Source: Pseudocercospora fijiensis CIRAD86
Taxonomy: Eukaryota > Ascomycota > Dothideomycetes > Mycosphaerellales > Mycosphaerellaceae
NCBI RefSeq assembly: GCF_000340215.1
Contig: NW_006921533.1
Span: 1,472,192-1,536,191, forward strand
DNA: 64,000 nucleotides
Direction: 5' to 3'
This document shows positions 32,517 to 41,649 of this stretch, in pieces. Under the pieces are notes generated by a model. That model was not told the DNA's origin. It saw only the letters and a program-made list of their open reading frames with translations, and did not search any database. Made by a program: the position numbers and the translations under genes. The stretch's first letter is position 1. Each line of letters opens with the position of its first letter.

Positions 32517-33755
32517 ATGCGCTACTTTCCCTTGATCGCAGCCTTAACAGGCATAGCAGCATGCGCCGACATTGATATGGAAGGCCTCCCAGACACAGGA
32601 CTCGACACATCAGACTGGACAACGGGAGAAGCACCACCACTCGACGACCTCGTCAACCTCGACGACATCCAGATCGCAGCCAAAAACACTCTTTCAACCA
32701 AAAACTACGCATACTATCGCACAGCAGCTCTAGACGAAGTGACCTACAACGCCAACCTCTTCATATGGAACAAGATCCGCCTAAACGGCTTCAGCTTCGC
32801 CGACGTCTCAAACGTAAACCTCAAAACCTCGATTTTGGGCCACGAGTTCTCCGCGCCATTCTTCATCGCCCCAGCAGCAAAAGCAGGAAAAGCCAACGAA
32901 ACCGCAGCAGAAGCCGGCCTCGTCCAAGCCGCAGGCGCAGCAGGAATACTTTACATCCCCTCAATCTCCTCAACCCTTTCAATCGAAGAAATCGCAGCTG
33001 CATCAAACACCTCCGACCAAATCATGTTCCATCAAGAATACATCTGGTCCAACACGACGAAACTCAAAGACGAACTGTCTCGAATCAGGGAGTCTGGCTT
33101 CAAAGCTCTGGTTCTGACAGTTGATAACACTGGAGTCAACGGGATTCGAAACCGTCAGATGCGTTTCTCAAGCGGGCTGGCAGATGATCGTCATTCCGCA
33201 GATCTCACGATTTCTGCGCTAAAGAAGCTGCAAAAAATGACGTCTCTGCCCATCATTCCGAAAGGTGTCAAGACGGCTCACGATGTGAAGTTATGCGCCG
33301 ATCTCGGATTCCCAGCCGTATACATTTCCAATCACGGAGGTCGAGTCGTGGATCTCGCTCCTACAGCTGTGGAAATCCTGCTCGATGTGCATCGTCTATA
33401 TCCCGAAGTCTTCTCACAAATTGAAATCTACGCGGATGGGGGCGTGAGGAGGGCGACGCATATCCTGACATTATTAGCTTTGGGGGCTAGAGCGGTGGGA
33501 GTGGGTCGGAGCGCCATGTTTGCGAATGTCTATGGCGCAAAAGGGGTGGGGAAGATGATTTCGATTTTGAAGGAGGAGTTGGAGAGTACGATGCAATTGA
33601 TGGGGCAGTCGGATATCGATGGGTATCGAGGGAATATGACATTTGTGAATACCAAGCAGGTGGAGTTGGAGTTCTTTGGAAAGGTTTTCGATGAGGATTT
33701 AAGTTCGCGGCCGTTTGTTTTTGGGAATACGAGTTATGGGAGTTATGGGAGGTAG
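32517..33755 (+). CDS. secreted FMN-dependent alpha-hydroxyacid oxidase
   Basis: A 412-aa intronless TIM-barrel flavoenzyme of the FMN_dh family (lactate/glycolate oxidase, L-lactate 2-monooxygenase, cytochrome b2 core), which oxidises alpha-hydroxy acids to keto acids. Residues 1-17 (MRYFPLIAALTGIAACA) look like a signal peptide. Family motifs follow: NYAYYRTAALDEVTYNAN near 64 with the substrate-binding Tyr, APFFIAPAAKAG, SSTLSIEEIA, IIPKGVKTAHD with the catalytic Lys, ISNHGGRVVD with the catalytic His at about 273, and YADGGVRRATHI for phosphate binding. There is no cytochrome b5 domain, so O2 is the likely acceptor. N-glycosylation sequons are present, consistent with secretion. The signal peptide is unusual because relatives are mostly peroxisomal, mitochondrial or cytosolic. 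Substrate unknown. Confidence 0.87.
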   Translation: MRYFPLIAALTGIAACADIDMEGLPDTGLDTSDWTTGEAPPLDDLVNLDDIQIAAKNTLSTKNYAYYRTAALDEVTYNANLFIWNKIRLNGFSFADVSNVNLKTSILGHEFSAPFFIAPAAKAGKANETAAEAGLVQAAGAAGILYIPSISSTLSIEEIAAASNTSDQIMFHQEYIWSNTTKLKDELSRIRESGFKALVLTVDNTGVNGIRNRQMRFSSGLADDRHSADLTISALKKLQKMTSLPIIPKGVKTAHDVKLCADLGFPAVYISNHGGRVVDLAPTAVEILLDVHRLYPEVFSQIEIYADGGVRRATHILTLLALGARAVGVGRSAMFANVYGAKGVGKMISILKEELESTMQLMGQSDIDGYRGNMTFVNTKQVELEFFGKVFDEDLSSRPFVFGNTSYGSYGR

Positions 33756-34672
33756 ATAGTGGAGTGTTTTGGATAGTTTTTGGGATGCTCTGGGTGCTTT
33801 GGGATAGATCATGGAGAAATTACTGCTCACAGCGCATGGAATGATTATGTTTGATGGACTGTGAGATATGCCTGAGCGCAAATGCCGAGATACATAGGCA
33901 TGGGAGTGTCGTCCATGGATCTGTAAGCATGGTGGCCTTGAGTCGTCGAACACGAATTGGATGCAGCTCTAATTTGCTCGATTGCATGCTGGCGCTTCTC
34001 TTCCTCAGTCCTCTTCTTTTACGCTTCAATGACATGTGGCTTCTCGGCTCGCCCACTGGCGCTGGTGATCTTGGCTGTGACCTAGTCAGTAGGTGTGCAA
34101 CCTATGTTTGAAGGGAGCAGAGCTTACAGATGTCATTGTTATGCATCCTAGGATTCTGGGCCGCGATGGCTGCGTGGAGGTCGAGACGATAGATCATGAA
34201 TGCGTCCTTTGGGCGTGCTGCACTTTTAGTCTTGCGCACGAAATCCGAGACGGTAGATCACGAATGCGTTCTGTGGGCGTGAAATCTTCTCTGCACTCGT
34301 CTTCGTGTGCGTGGATGTAGCGGCGACTGCTTTTGAAATCTGGGGTAAGCCCTAGTTGTAATTTGTAGAGGATGCTTCTGGGCAGCGGCCGGTCTAAGTT
34401 CCTTGGGAGGGCTCCGCCTAGCCACCGAGGTCTAATGGACCTACTGGAGAGGTCGAGCATTACCGCTATCAGCCTGCACCGGAGCAAAGACGGGCTCTCG
34501 GGCGGCACGCCTGAGGAATTGTCAGCATGTTGGAAGGCGATCGTCAATGTGTACCCACCAGATGATGCTCTCAAATAAGAGGCAATGCTTATCCGTGCGT
34601 GACAGCCTTTTCATGCCGTTCGCAAGCTCTGCAGACAGCATCGTTCAGCGGTCAGCCAAAGCCGCCCGGTTC
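33756..34672. other. intergenic region with short direct repeat
   Basis: Contains an imperfect direct repeat of about 36 bp (about 34184-34219 and 34248-34283; both read GAGACG-x-TAGATCA-x-GAATGCGT). No gene supported. Confidence 0.5.
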
Positions 34673-35131
34673 TCACAACACCTCGAGAACCAAACCCACG
34701 GCCTCATCGAACTGCGCCCTTCCCGTCAAATTTTCGGCAGCCTTTTCAATCCCCATCCCAATAACCAGCAACCTCTCCTCAGCGGGGTTCCTCATCAACA
34801 GAGCACTCCCGATCGTCGTGGCCAAGGTCTGTCCCACCACTTCATCTTCTGGTTTGGTGCCTCCAAGAATCGTGGTGGCAGTAAGATGACTCATTGGTAG
34901 GAGACTGTTGTCGGCAGAACTGGATTGAATGGCAGGATTCATTGGATCAGCTGAGTTGAGAGAAAGCGGGACATGGACCCAGTGCGACAGCTTTCCTGAT
35001 TGCGAGATTGTGATGAGGATTTTGTCGGTGAAGGCCATGGAGTGGACTTGAGTTGGGGTGTTGTTGATGAGGCCTGCCGCTTGCTTTGAGGGTGTAGGAA
35101 AGGCACACTCGGTCACGAAGGGTGTAGCCAT
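34673..35131 (-). CDS. proteasome assembly chaperone 3-like
   Basis: A 152-aa protein resembling PAC3 (yeast Poc3/Irc25), which pairs with PAC4 and helps assemble the 20S alpha-ring. Recognisable words are FPTPSKQAAGLINNTPTQV, MAFTDKILITISQSGKLSHWVHVPL, LLPMSHLTATTILGG and a C-terminal LLVIGMGIEKA helix region. The length matches the family. The start is the ATG giving MATPFVTECAF; an upstream non-ATG extension is ignored. It is divergent from the DHR1 helicase gene with 319 bp between start codons. Confidence 0.78.
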   Translation of the reverse strand: MATPFVTECAFPTPSKQAAGLINNTPTQVHSMAFTDKILITISQSGKLSHWVHVPLSLNSADPMNPAIQSSSADNSLLPMSHLTATTILGGTKPEDEVVGQTLATTIGSALLMRNPAEERLLVIGMGIEKAAENLTGRAQFDEAVGLVLEVL

Positions 35132-35450
35132 AGCTGCCTCTGACAAATTGTGCCAGCCGTCGATAGGACGCCAGAAGCCAGAAGGTGCGAATGTAGAGCT
35201 AAGGTGCTGATGACGATCAGGTCAGTGCGCTGTGGGGAAGGCCAGCGCACACTCACTTTCTTCTCACTTTCTTCGACGTGATGTTGCTGAAGTCATGTTG
35301 AACATCTGATGCCAATGTGAGGTGAGGCGAAATTATTTCGGATCTGACGGACCGATCTCCGGTCCCTGCAATCAAGGATTCTGGGGTATCGGCTGTAGGA
35401 AAAAGTCGTTGCGCAAAGCATTTCAGATCCAGCATTTGCTTTGGTCAACG
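35132..35450. promoter_or_regulatory. shared divergent promoter region PAC3/DHR1
   Basis: 319 bp between the start codons of two housekeeping genes read in opposite directions. It must hold both promoters; no TATA box stands out. Joint control is inference only. Confidence 0.4.
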
Positions 35451-38400
35451 ATGTCGAAATTTGCGCCGACGAGGGAGAGGAAGCATAGGAAAATAGCAAA
35501 GCAACAGAAGGCTCAATCAATTCCGCAAAACGATACAGACCAAGCCAACCAACTCGAATTGCGACCCATTTCAGCGAGCGAGAAAGATGAGCGACGCGCG
35601 AAATTACAGGCCGAGTTGAAGGCGCAGCAGCCAGAATCCAAGGTCTCGGCGAAGAAAAGAAAGCGGTTAGACAAGTACATCGATACGAAGATCAAGAAGG
35701 AAGAGAATTTGGAACTGTTAAAGAAGCTAGCCGCTCAAAAAGTCGATACCAGCTTGTTGCAGAGCTCGAAAAAGCTGGGCCGAACAAACGAGACGAAACG
35801 GGAGCGCTTTTCGCGCGCATTGGCAGAAAAGAATGCTGGAATTGATTTAGATGGACAGCAGGACGATATACTTTATGAGCGGAGACAAGAGCCAACCAGA
35901 CACACGCACTCCGCAGGCGAGAGTGAGCATGAGACACCGCAAATTCCCTCGAATGACGCAGTGGAGCAGCTTGCACCGGAGTCAAAGCCAGCCGGCCTGT
36001 TTGGAGACGGGCTATTTGGAGGCGGTCTGAAAAGGCCTCTGGAGATAAACGACTCAGGCCAACCAGTAATCAAGAGACGGAAACGTGAGAAGAAGAACAA
36101 GAAGGCCAAGCCAGACTTCGTGGTAGCTCTGCCAGAGCCTGAGGAGCCGAGCGATTCAGAAGCATCCGACGAGTGGAATGGCTTCAGTGAGAACGAGAGT
36201 GAGGCAGAGGTAGAGCCAAACACAGCGTCCGAAGGCACATCAGAAGATGATGGGAACTCAGAATCACTAGAAGGCTCTGAAGACACGGACACAGACGACA
36301 GCTCCTCAGGGGGCGACGAAGACCCGGAAGGAGACAGCGTTAAGAAACCAGCACGAGTGTCTGCCTTCAAGGCATGGGCAGATTCGCAACGCAACGAAGC
36401 TGTTGGATTTACGCCGAGTGCACCTCCCACCAATGACGAATCTATAAGAGCAGCATTCAAGCCGCGAGCACCTTCTCCAGACCCTGTCGCTTCAGAGACA
36501 CTGGTGACCAGCCCAGCCGCTGAAGACGCGTACCGACCTTCGAAAGCAGTTGTCATTCCGCGAGACGATGCCGTGCAGGAAGCACGATCACACTTGCCCG
36601 TTGTGCAAGACGAACAAAAAATTGTCGAAGCAGTCCACAATAATTCCGTCACAATAGTGTGTGGTGCAACTGGATCAGGAAAGACAACGCAGTTACCTCA
36701 ACTGCTTCTCGAAAATGGTTATGCTTCGAATGGCATGATTGGAGTGACCCAACCACGGCGAGTCGCTGCAACATCAGTAGCGAAGCGCGTGCAATACGAG
36801 TTGGGAGCAGAATTCGGCAAACAGGTCGGCGCTCAGGTCCGCTTCACGAGCACAGTGAGCAGGGATACGAAGGTCAAATTCATGACTGATGGCATTTTGT
36901 TGCGCGAGATCTCTCAAGACTTTGCGCTTTCGAAGTACAGTGCCATAGTTCTCGACGAAGCGCATGAGCGGAGTGTCAACACAGATATCCTCATCGGCAT
37001 GCTCTCTCGTATTGTCCCGCTTCGACTCAAGCTCAGTAAAGAGGACCCTGTTAAATATCATCCTTTGAAGCTAATAATCATGAGTGCGACACTCCGGGTG
37101 ACCGATTTCCTGATGAACGAACGTCTATTTCGCAGGACGAAGCCTCCAATAGTGCAAGCCGAAGGCCGCCAGTACCCGGTGACCGAGCACTTCGCACGGC
37201 GTACTCAGCGTGACTATGTCGCAGAGATGGTGCGCAAAGTGAGTCGAGGCCACAAAAAACTCCCGCCTGGTGACATGCTAGTGTTCTTGACTGGCCAGGA
37301 CGACATACAAACTGTGGCAAGGAGGTTGAGAGAAGCTTTCACAGGAGATCAGGAAGGCTTCCAAAACTCGAATCGCAGGGCACGACCTGAAAAGCCTGTC
37401 AACGACTATCTCGAGGCGAATGAGGATGACGAGGCGTCTGAGGACGAAGCCGAGATCACTGGCTTAGATGAGGACGAAGGAGACGCAGAATTCGCTGTCG
37501 AAGTCGACCCAGCTTTGTCTGGATCGCAGCCGCGCGGCGCCCTCAAGGCACAGATACTTCCTCTGTACGCAGCATTACCAGCGACTCAGCAGGACCTGGT
37601 GTTCCAAAAGACAGCAGATGGAGTTCGGAAGATCATCTTGGCGACCAATGTCGCTGAGACTTCCTTGACCATCGATGGTGTACGATATGTCTTTGACTGT
37701 GGACGCAGCAAAGAGAAGGTCTATGATGTCGAGACTGGTGTCCAAGAGTTCAAAGTGGACTGGATCTCGAAAGCCAGTGCTTCACAGCGAATGGGACGTG
37801 CTGGCCGAACTGGACCTGGGCACTGCTACAGGCTGTACAGCTCCGCCATCTATGAAGCTCACTTTGAAGAGCACACTCTACCAGAGATTTTGAGAACGCC
37901 GATCGAAGGGACAGTGCTGCAGCTCAAGAACATGAGCATTGACAATGTAGTCAATTTTCCGTATCCAACACCGCCGGAAGGCAAACAGCTAAGTCAAGCA
38001 GAGAGACTGCTCAAGAATCTCGGCGCGATCGATAACAGGACCGGGAAGGTCACTGATATCGGCAAACAACTGATCAACTACCCTGTAAATCCTAGATTTG
38101 GACGCATGCTCTTGCTTGGCAAGCAGAACAATGTGCTGATATACACTATTGCCCTGGTTGCGGGCTTAGCAGTGGGCGATTTGTTCATCCCACAGCCCCA
38201 CTTACCGCAGGAAGAGCTCGAAGATGAAGACAGCGACCACAGCGGCCGGAGGAAAGCCGGCTCTTTTGCGGACACACAAGCTGAGAAGCGACGACAAGCC
38301 TACGGCCGCGCCATGGCCAACCTCGCCTCTCAAGACGACAAGTCGGACGCGATCAAAGTTCTCACAGCAGTCGCCGCCCATGCACAAGCAGAAGCGCAGG

Positions 38401-39137
38401 GCAGTGCGAGCTCATTTTGCGCGGAAAACTTCCTTCGAGAAAAAGCCATGGCAGAGGCCCAGCAACTCCGTCGTCAGCTCCACAATATCATGCAGAAGCA
38501 CGTCGACGACCCGTCAACCGTGGCCTTCACACCGACACTGTCTCCGCCCAGCGATCGTGTAAAGAGCATCCTAAAACAGATCGTCGCCGCTGGATATATC
38601 GACCAAGTCGCTATTCGCCGCGATCTGCTTCCCAATGCTGTTTCCACTGGACGCAAGCCGCGCCGAGCCATCGAAGTTCCTTACAAAACTCTGTTATCTT
38701 CGAACCTCGAGATCGATGATTCGGTCAGTCTTCAAGATCAGGAGCTACAGAAAAGCGTTTTCGTACATTCTTCTAGTGTACTTGCACGCCTCTCACTAAG
38801 CGAGATGCCGTCATTTGTCGTCTACTCGACCCTCAGTCGCGCGACGTCCAACCATATTGGGGAAGCGCAGAAGCGGACGCGTATGCATCCGCTTTGCACG
38901 GTCAGTCAGAAGCAGCTTGCTGTACTGGCTGAAGGCTCGCCATTACTCGAAATTGGCAAACCGATTGGCAAGATTGAAGAGATTGGCACTGGTAAGAGAC
39001 AGTGCTGGGTTGGCGTCGCTATCCGTGATCCTGCCGCCGTGGGAGCCATGGGTTGGCCTTTAGGGGCTTGGAAGGTCATCCAGACACGGAAGGGCAAGGA
39101 ATGGGTCGTTGAGAAAGTGCTGGATCGTGGGAAGTGA
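35451..39137 (+). CDS. DHR1: DEAH-box RNA helicase, ribosome biogenesis
   Basis: A 1228-aa intronless protein matching yeast Dhr1/Ecm16 and human DHX37, a nucleolar ATP-dependent helicase that displaces U3 snoRNA during 18S rRNA maturation. The N-terminal 380 residues are basic/acidic and disordered (KKRKRLDKYIDTKIKKEE; RRKREKKNKKAKPDF; a Glu/Asp/Ser run near 230-290). The helicase core has GATGSGKTTQ near 405, DEAH near 502, SAT near 544, ILATNVAETSLTI and QRMGRAGRTGPG near 780. Winged-helix, HA2 and OB-fold parts follow. An acidic insertion splits the second RecA domain around 640-680. The start is the ATG of MSKFAPTRERKHRKIAKQ, which fits the family; the frame is open further upstream but that part does not look like the family. 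Confidence 0.94.
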   Translation: MSKFAPTRERKHRKIAKQQKAQSIPQNDTDQANQLELRPISASEKDERRAKLQAELKAQQPESKVSAKKRKRLDKYIDTKIKKEENLELLKKLAAQKVDTSLLQSSKKLGRTNETKRERFSRALAEKNAGIDLDGQQDDILYERRQEPTRHTHSAGESEHETPQIPSNDAVEQLAPESKPAGLFGDGLFGGGLKRPLEINDSGQPVIKRRKREKKNKKAKPDFVVALPEPEEPSDSEASDEWNGFSENESEAEVEPNTASEGTSEDDGNSESLEGSEDTDTDDSSSGGDEDPEGDSVKKPARVSAFKAWADSQRNEAVGFTPSAPPTNDESIRAAFKPRAPSPDPVASETLVTSPAAEDAYRPSKAVVIPRDDAVQEARSHLPVVQDEQKIVEAVHNNSVTIVCGATGSGKTTQLPQLLLENGYASNGMIGVTQPRRVAATSVAKRVQYELGAEFGKQVGAQVRFTSTVSRDTKVKFMTDGILLREISQDFALSKYSAIVLDEAHERSVNTDILIGMLSRIVPLRLKLSKEDPVKYHPLKLIIMSATLRVTDFLMNERLFRRTKPPIVQAEGRQYPVTEHFARRTQRDYVAEMVRKVSRGHKKLPPGDMLVFLTGQDDIQTVARRLREAFTGDQEGFQNSNRRARPEKPVNDYLEANEDDEASEDEAEITGLDEDEGDAEFAVEVDPALSGSQPRGALKAQILPLYAALPATQQDLVFQKTADGVRKIILATNVAETSLTIDGVRYVFDCGRSKEKVYDVETGVQEFKVDWISKASASQRMGRAGRTGPGHCYRLYSSAIYEAHFEEHTLPEILRTPIEGTVLQLKNMSIDNVVNFPYPTPPEGKQLSQAERLLKNLGAIDNRTGKVTDIGKQLINYPVNPRFGRMLLLGKQNNVLIYTIALVAGLAVGDLFIPQPHLPQEELEDEDSDHSGRRKAGSFADTQAEKRRQAYGRAMANLASQDDKSDAIKVLTAVAAHAQAEAQGSASSFCAENFLREKAMAEAQQLRRQLHNIMQKHVDDPSTVAFTPTLSPPSDRVKSILKQIVAAGYIDQVAIRRDLLPNAVSTGRKPRRAIEVPYKTLLSSNLEIDDSVSLQDQELQKSVFVHSSSVLARLSLSEMPSFVVYSTLSRATSNHIGEAQKRTRMHPLCTVSQKQLAVLAEGSPLLEIGKPIGKIEEIGTGKRQCWVGVAIRDPAAVGAMGWPLGAWKVIQTRKGKEWVVEKVLDRGK

Positions 39138-39998
39138 GGGTTTATCGTAGCTCACCTATGATGGCATAACGCATCTATGCCGCTCTTAATTTTGAGTGAT
39201 AGCCTGCCCTCAAGCTCCTTTCTCGTCAACTCTTGTTGTGAGCATTCAACGAGCGCACATACCTTCCCAGTCGGAGTGGCTGTGAATGACTCTCCTGCTG
39301 TCGAAACAACAGGCTAGTCGCTGGAAGCTTGGAAAGTATCTCAAACATGGAAGCCAAAGAGTTGAACATGGAGAACGTGCTAGTAGTGAGCATTAAGGGT
39401 TACTCACCCACGATTCGAATTTTCATGCAGCTCTCTGAGTCTAGAGCAATAATCGCCTGCTCTCTATATTCATCATCATCACCCCAGAGAAGCGAGCCTG
39501 CTTTTGCAGTTGCGTACAATCAAACCACCCCGTTTCGAGCTCTTCGCGGCAGTCCACACAACAACTGTCTCGAGTGATGATTCAAAGCACAAATACCTTT
39601 CAAAGCCACGCTGAGAGCGTAGAGCTATCCATCTCATCGGAGTCGAGGGTTGCAACCATGGAAGAGGTGGACAGTCAAGAGTTCACACGGGGACTACCCA
39701 GGTATCTCCTCGTGTTTTTATCGACACGAATGCACCGAAAACAGAACTGATGAGCGTTGTATCACCAGTGGAGCAGAGCAAGAATGGCACAAGCGGTCAT
39801 GCAAAGAGTTCACACGGGGCCTATCTCCTCGTACTTTCATCGACACGAGTGTATCGAAAAGAGAACCGATGAGCGTGGAGCAGAGCGAGAACGTGAAGCT
39901 GTCATCCAAAGAGTTCACATTCTCCTATGAACCTATCCAGCCGCTCTGCAATTTTTGCTACTGCTGGCCTCCAAATCTCGGGGAGCGCGTGTATGTAA
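39138..39998. other. intergenic region with imperfect tandem repeat
   Basis: 3' flank of DHR1 and of the convergent membrane-protein gene. It contains the tandem repeat listed separately. Plus-strand frames here contain no recognisable domain. Confidence 0.5.
39676..39899. repeat. imperfect tandem repeat, two units of about 95-115 bp
   Basis: Unit 1 (about 39676-39790) and unit 2 (about 39805-39899) both run AGAGTTCACACGGGG .. TCTCCTCGT .. TTTATCGACACGA (TTCATCGACACGA in unit 2) .. GATGAGCGT .. GGAGCAGAGC. Unit 2 lacks two short blocks present in unit 1. A third AAAGAGTTCACA start follows at about 39907. Unit 2 reads EFTRGLSPRTFIDTSVSKRE in one frame, but no gene is supported. Confidence 0.7.
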
Positions 39999-41303
39999 TC
40001 AAACAACCCCATTCCCACCACAAAGCAGCAAAGCAAATCCCACTCCCACCACACCTCCCAGCCATCCCATATACCAAATCATCACCCCCATAAGCGAGAC
40101 AGTAATCACACCAATATAAGCACTTCTTGTATCCTCCCGCGACCCACCGCTTCTGCTCGAGAAGGTTAGAATTTGTCCGAGAAGTTTGGCAGACCACCTG
40201 CGTGCCAAGGTTAGCAATCTTTTTTTCTTTCCCCGAGATAAGATAGTCAGAGAGTAATGCTGTCTCTGAGACTGCTGCATTCGTCGTGCGTATTCGCTCG
40301 GAGTGAGGGTGGGTTATACATATACTTACAATACGAGCGCTAGAGCCGTGATGACCACCCGTAAGAAACCATCCGCGGTAGCGACAAGAGGGGACTGTGG
40401 AGTCACGCGTTGAAGGTAGGTATGTGCGTTTTCCAAAGTAGCGTGGAGGTCGAAGAGGAGTTGTAGGAGGAAGAGGACGGAGCGAGGGAGGAAACGAAGA
40501 GCGGAGCGGAGGGTGTTGGTGATGGTTGTGAGGAGGATTTTGTAGGACGCGTTGGCGGGTTTTCCTGGATTTTGTTGCCGGATCACAGCTACCTCTTCGA
40601 TATACTCGTTTCCGCGCTTGATGCCGTAGCTGCGAAGTCCTGCGTCGTCTGTGATGGAGGCGATGGTACAGGGGCCGAGTTTGGAGTGATGGTTGAGGGA
40701 GAGACGCGCGACCTAGAAGCAATGGGTCAGCTTTGTTTCAGGGGATGCTCACTCCAAGCACAGCTGCGACACAGTGGTACGGTCTCTGATACTGCTGCCT
40801 CGGTCGTACACACTCGGTTGGAGTCATGCGTTGTTCACAAAGAGACACCCACCTCTTCGGCCACAGAGCTGGCTTGCTCTAGAGTGGCGTATGAGCCATT
40901 CAGGAACCTCTCCGTACCTCGTTTGCCGTCGTGGTCGTAAATGAGGCCGAACGTGTAAACCTTGTATGGACCGGTCTCGTTCATGGTCTTCTTGATGCTG
41001 TCGGTATTGTGCTTGTGGCTGTCTCGGGATGCTTTGGCGGGCGTGGCGGAGTTCCTGGCGTCACCATTGTGCTCATACGGCTCTCGAAATCTTGTGGCCG
41101 GCGTGGCGAAGTCGCCGATGGGTGTTGAGGCGATGGATCTATATGGACTCTGGGTTGAGTCAGTAATTTTAATGCCAAGGGACATCGTTGGTGGCACTGC
41201 TTACGTTTCTGCATGCCTCCAGTGCTGCGAGGGCAGCTGCATTTGGTTCCCGTGAGGGAATTGGCCGATCATTCGTAAGGTGGTGCCGACCCTGATCTGC
41301 CAT
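39999..41303 (-). CDS. four-exon membrane protein of unknown family
   Basis: A gene model with exons 41303-41205, 41149-40853, 40712-40330 and 40197-39999 (325 aa). All junctions have GT..AG ends and keep frame. The joined protein reads ALAALEACRN-SPYRSIASTP, then a soluble part (ETGPYKVYTFGLIYDHDGKRGTERFLNG), then IASITDDAGLRSYGIKRGNEYIEEV, an amphipathic region (RSVLFLLQLLFDL) and two hydrophobic C-terminal stretches (LRVVITALALVLWSAKLLG; IGVITVSLMGVMIWYMGWLGG). It is probably anchored by the C-terminus. No family recognised. Introns 2 and 3 (140 and 132 nt) are much longer than the other introns in this window (50-66 nt) and share sequence with each other. The start ATG at 41303 is inferred; an upstream in-frame ATG exists. 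Confidence 0.7.
40198..40329 (-). repeat. introner-like intron copy B (132 nt)
   Basis: Donor GTAAGT, branch-like GCTAACC, acceptor GCAG. The central part aligns with intron copy A (about 39 of 55 positions), including GCAGCAGT-x-TCAGAGAC. Inverted arms CTCCGAG (40297-40303) and CTCGGGG (40231-40237) can pair with one G-U. Inner AATGC/GCATT and GTCTC/GAGAC can also pair. Confidence 0.65.
40713..40852 (-). repeat. introner-like intron copy A (140 nt)
   Basis: Donor GTGGGT, branch-like GCTGACC, acceptor CTAG. Perfect inverted arms ACTCCAA (40818-40824) and TTGGAGT (40751-40757) enclose a smaller GTACG/CGTAC pairing and the block shared with copy B. Confidence 0.65.
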
Positions 41304-41649
41304 GTTGCAATTGGAGCGCGGCCAAGTTGAGTGTCTCATGATGAAGACAGACGGCGATGATGGTTGCGATGGTGGTCGCGATGTTGAGATCGAGGCCGAG
41401 ATCGAAATTAGTAGCGGTGGACTCAGAACGCGAAACAAAGAGTCCGTGCACTGCAGAATCACAAGCTGCTGCCTGTGCCAGTGAAGCGACACACTGATGC
41501 GGAGACTTATGAGGACTATTTACAGCAGATGACGGAGCAAAAGCTACACGAAGGACAGAAGACATCTAGGTCAAACTCACATTACATGTTGAATCGAATG
41601 CTCAACGAAAGGACGCACTCATTCCTCGACCACGATGAGTGTCAATTGC
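41304..41649. other. intergenic region
   Basis: Between the start of the four-exon membrane-protein gene and the 3' end of the next minus-strand gene. No gene supported; a plus-strand frame at 41475-41759 overlaps the neighbouring gene's last exon and is not called. Confidence 0.45.

Noticed and set aside
35873..36652. 259-codon minus-strand Ser-rich frame
   Set aside because: Antisense shadow of the acidic N-terminal part of DHR1.
39958..40722. 254-codon minus-strand frame
   Set aside because: A different frame through exons and introns of the four-exon membrane-protein gene; the spliced model gives far better protein sequence.
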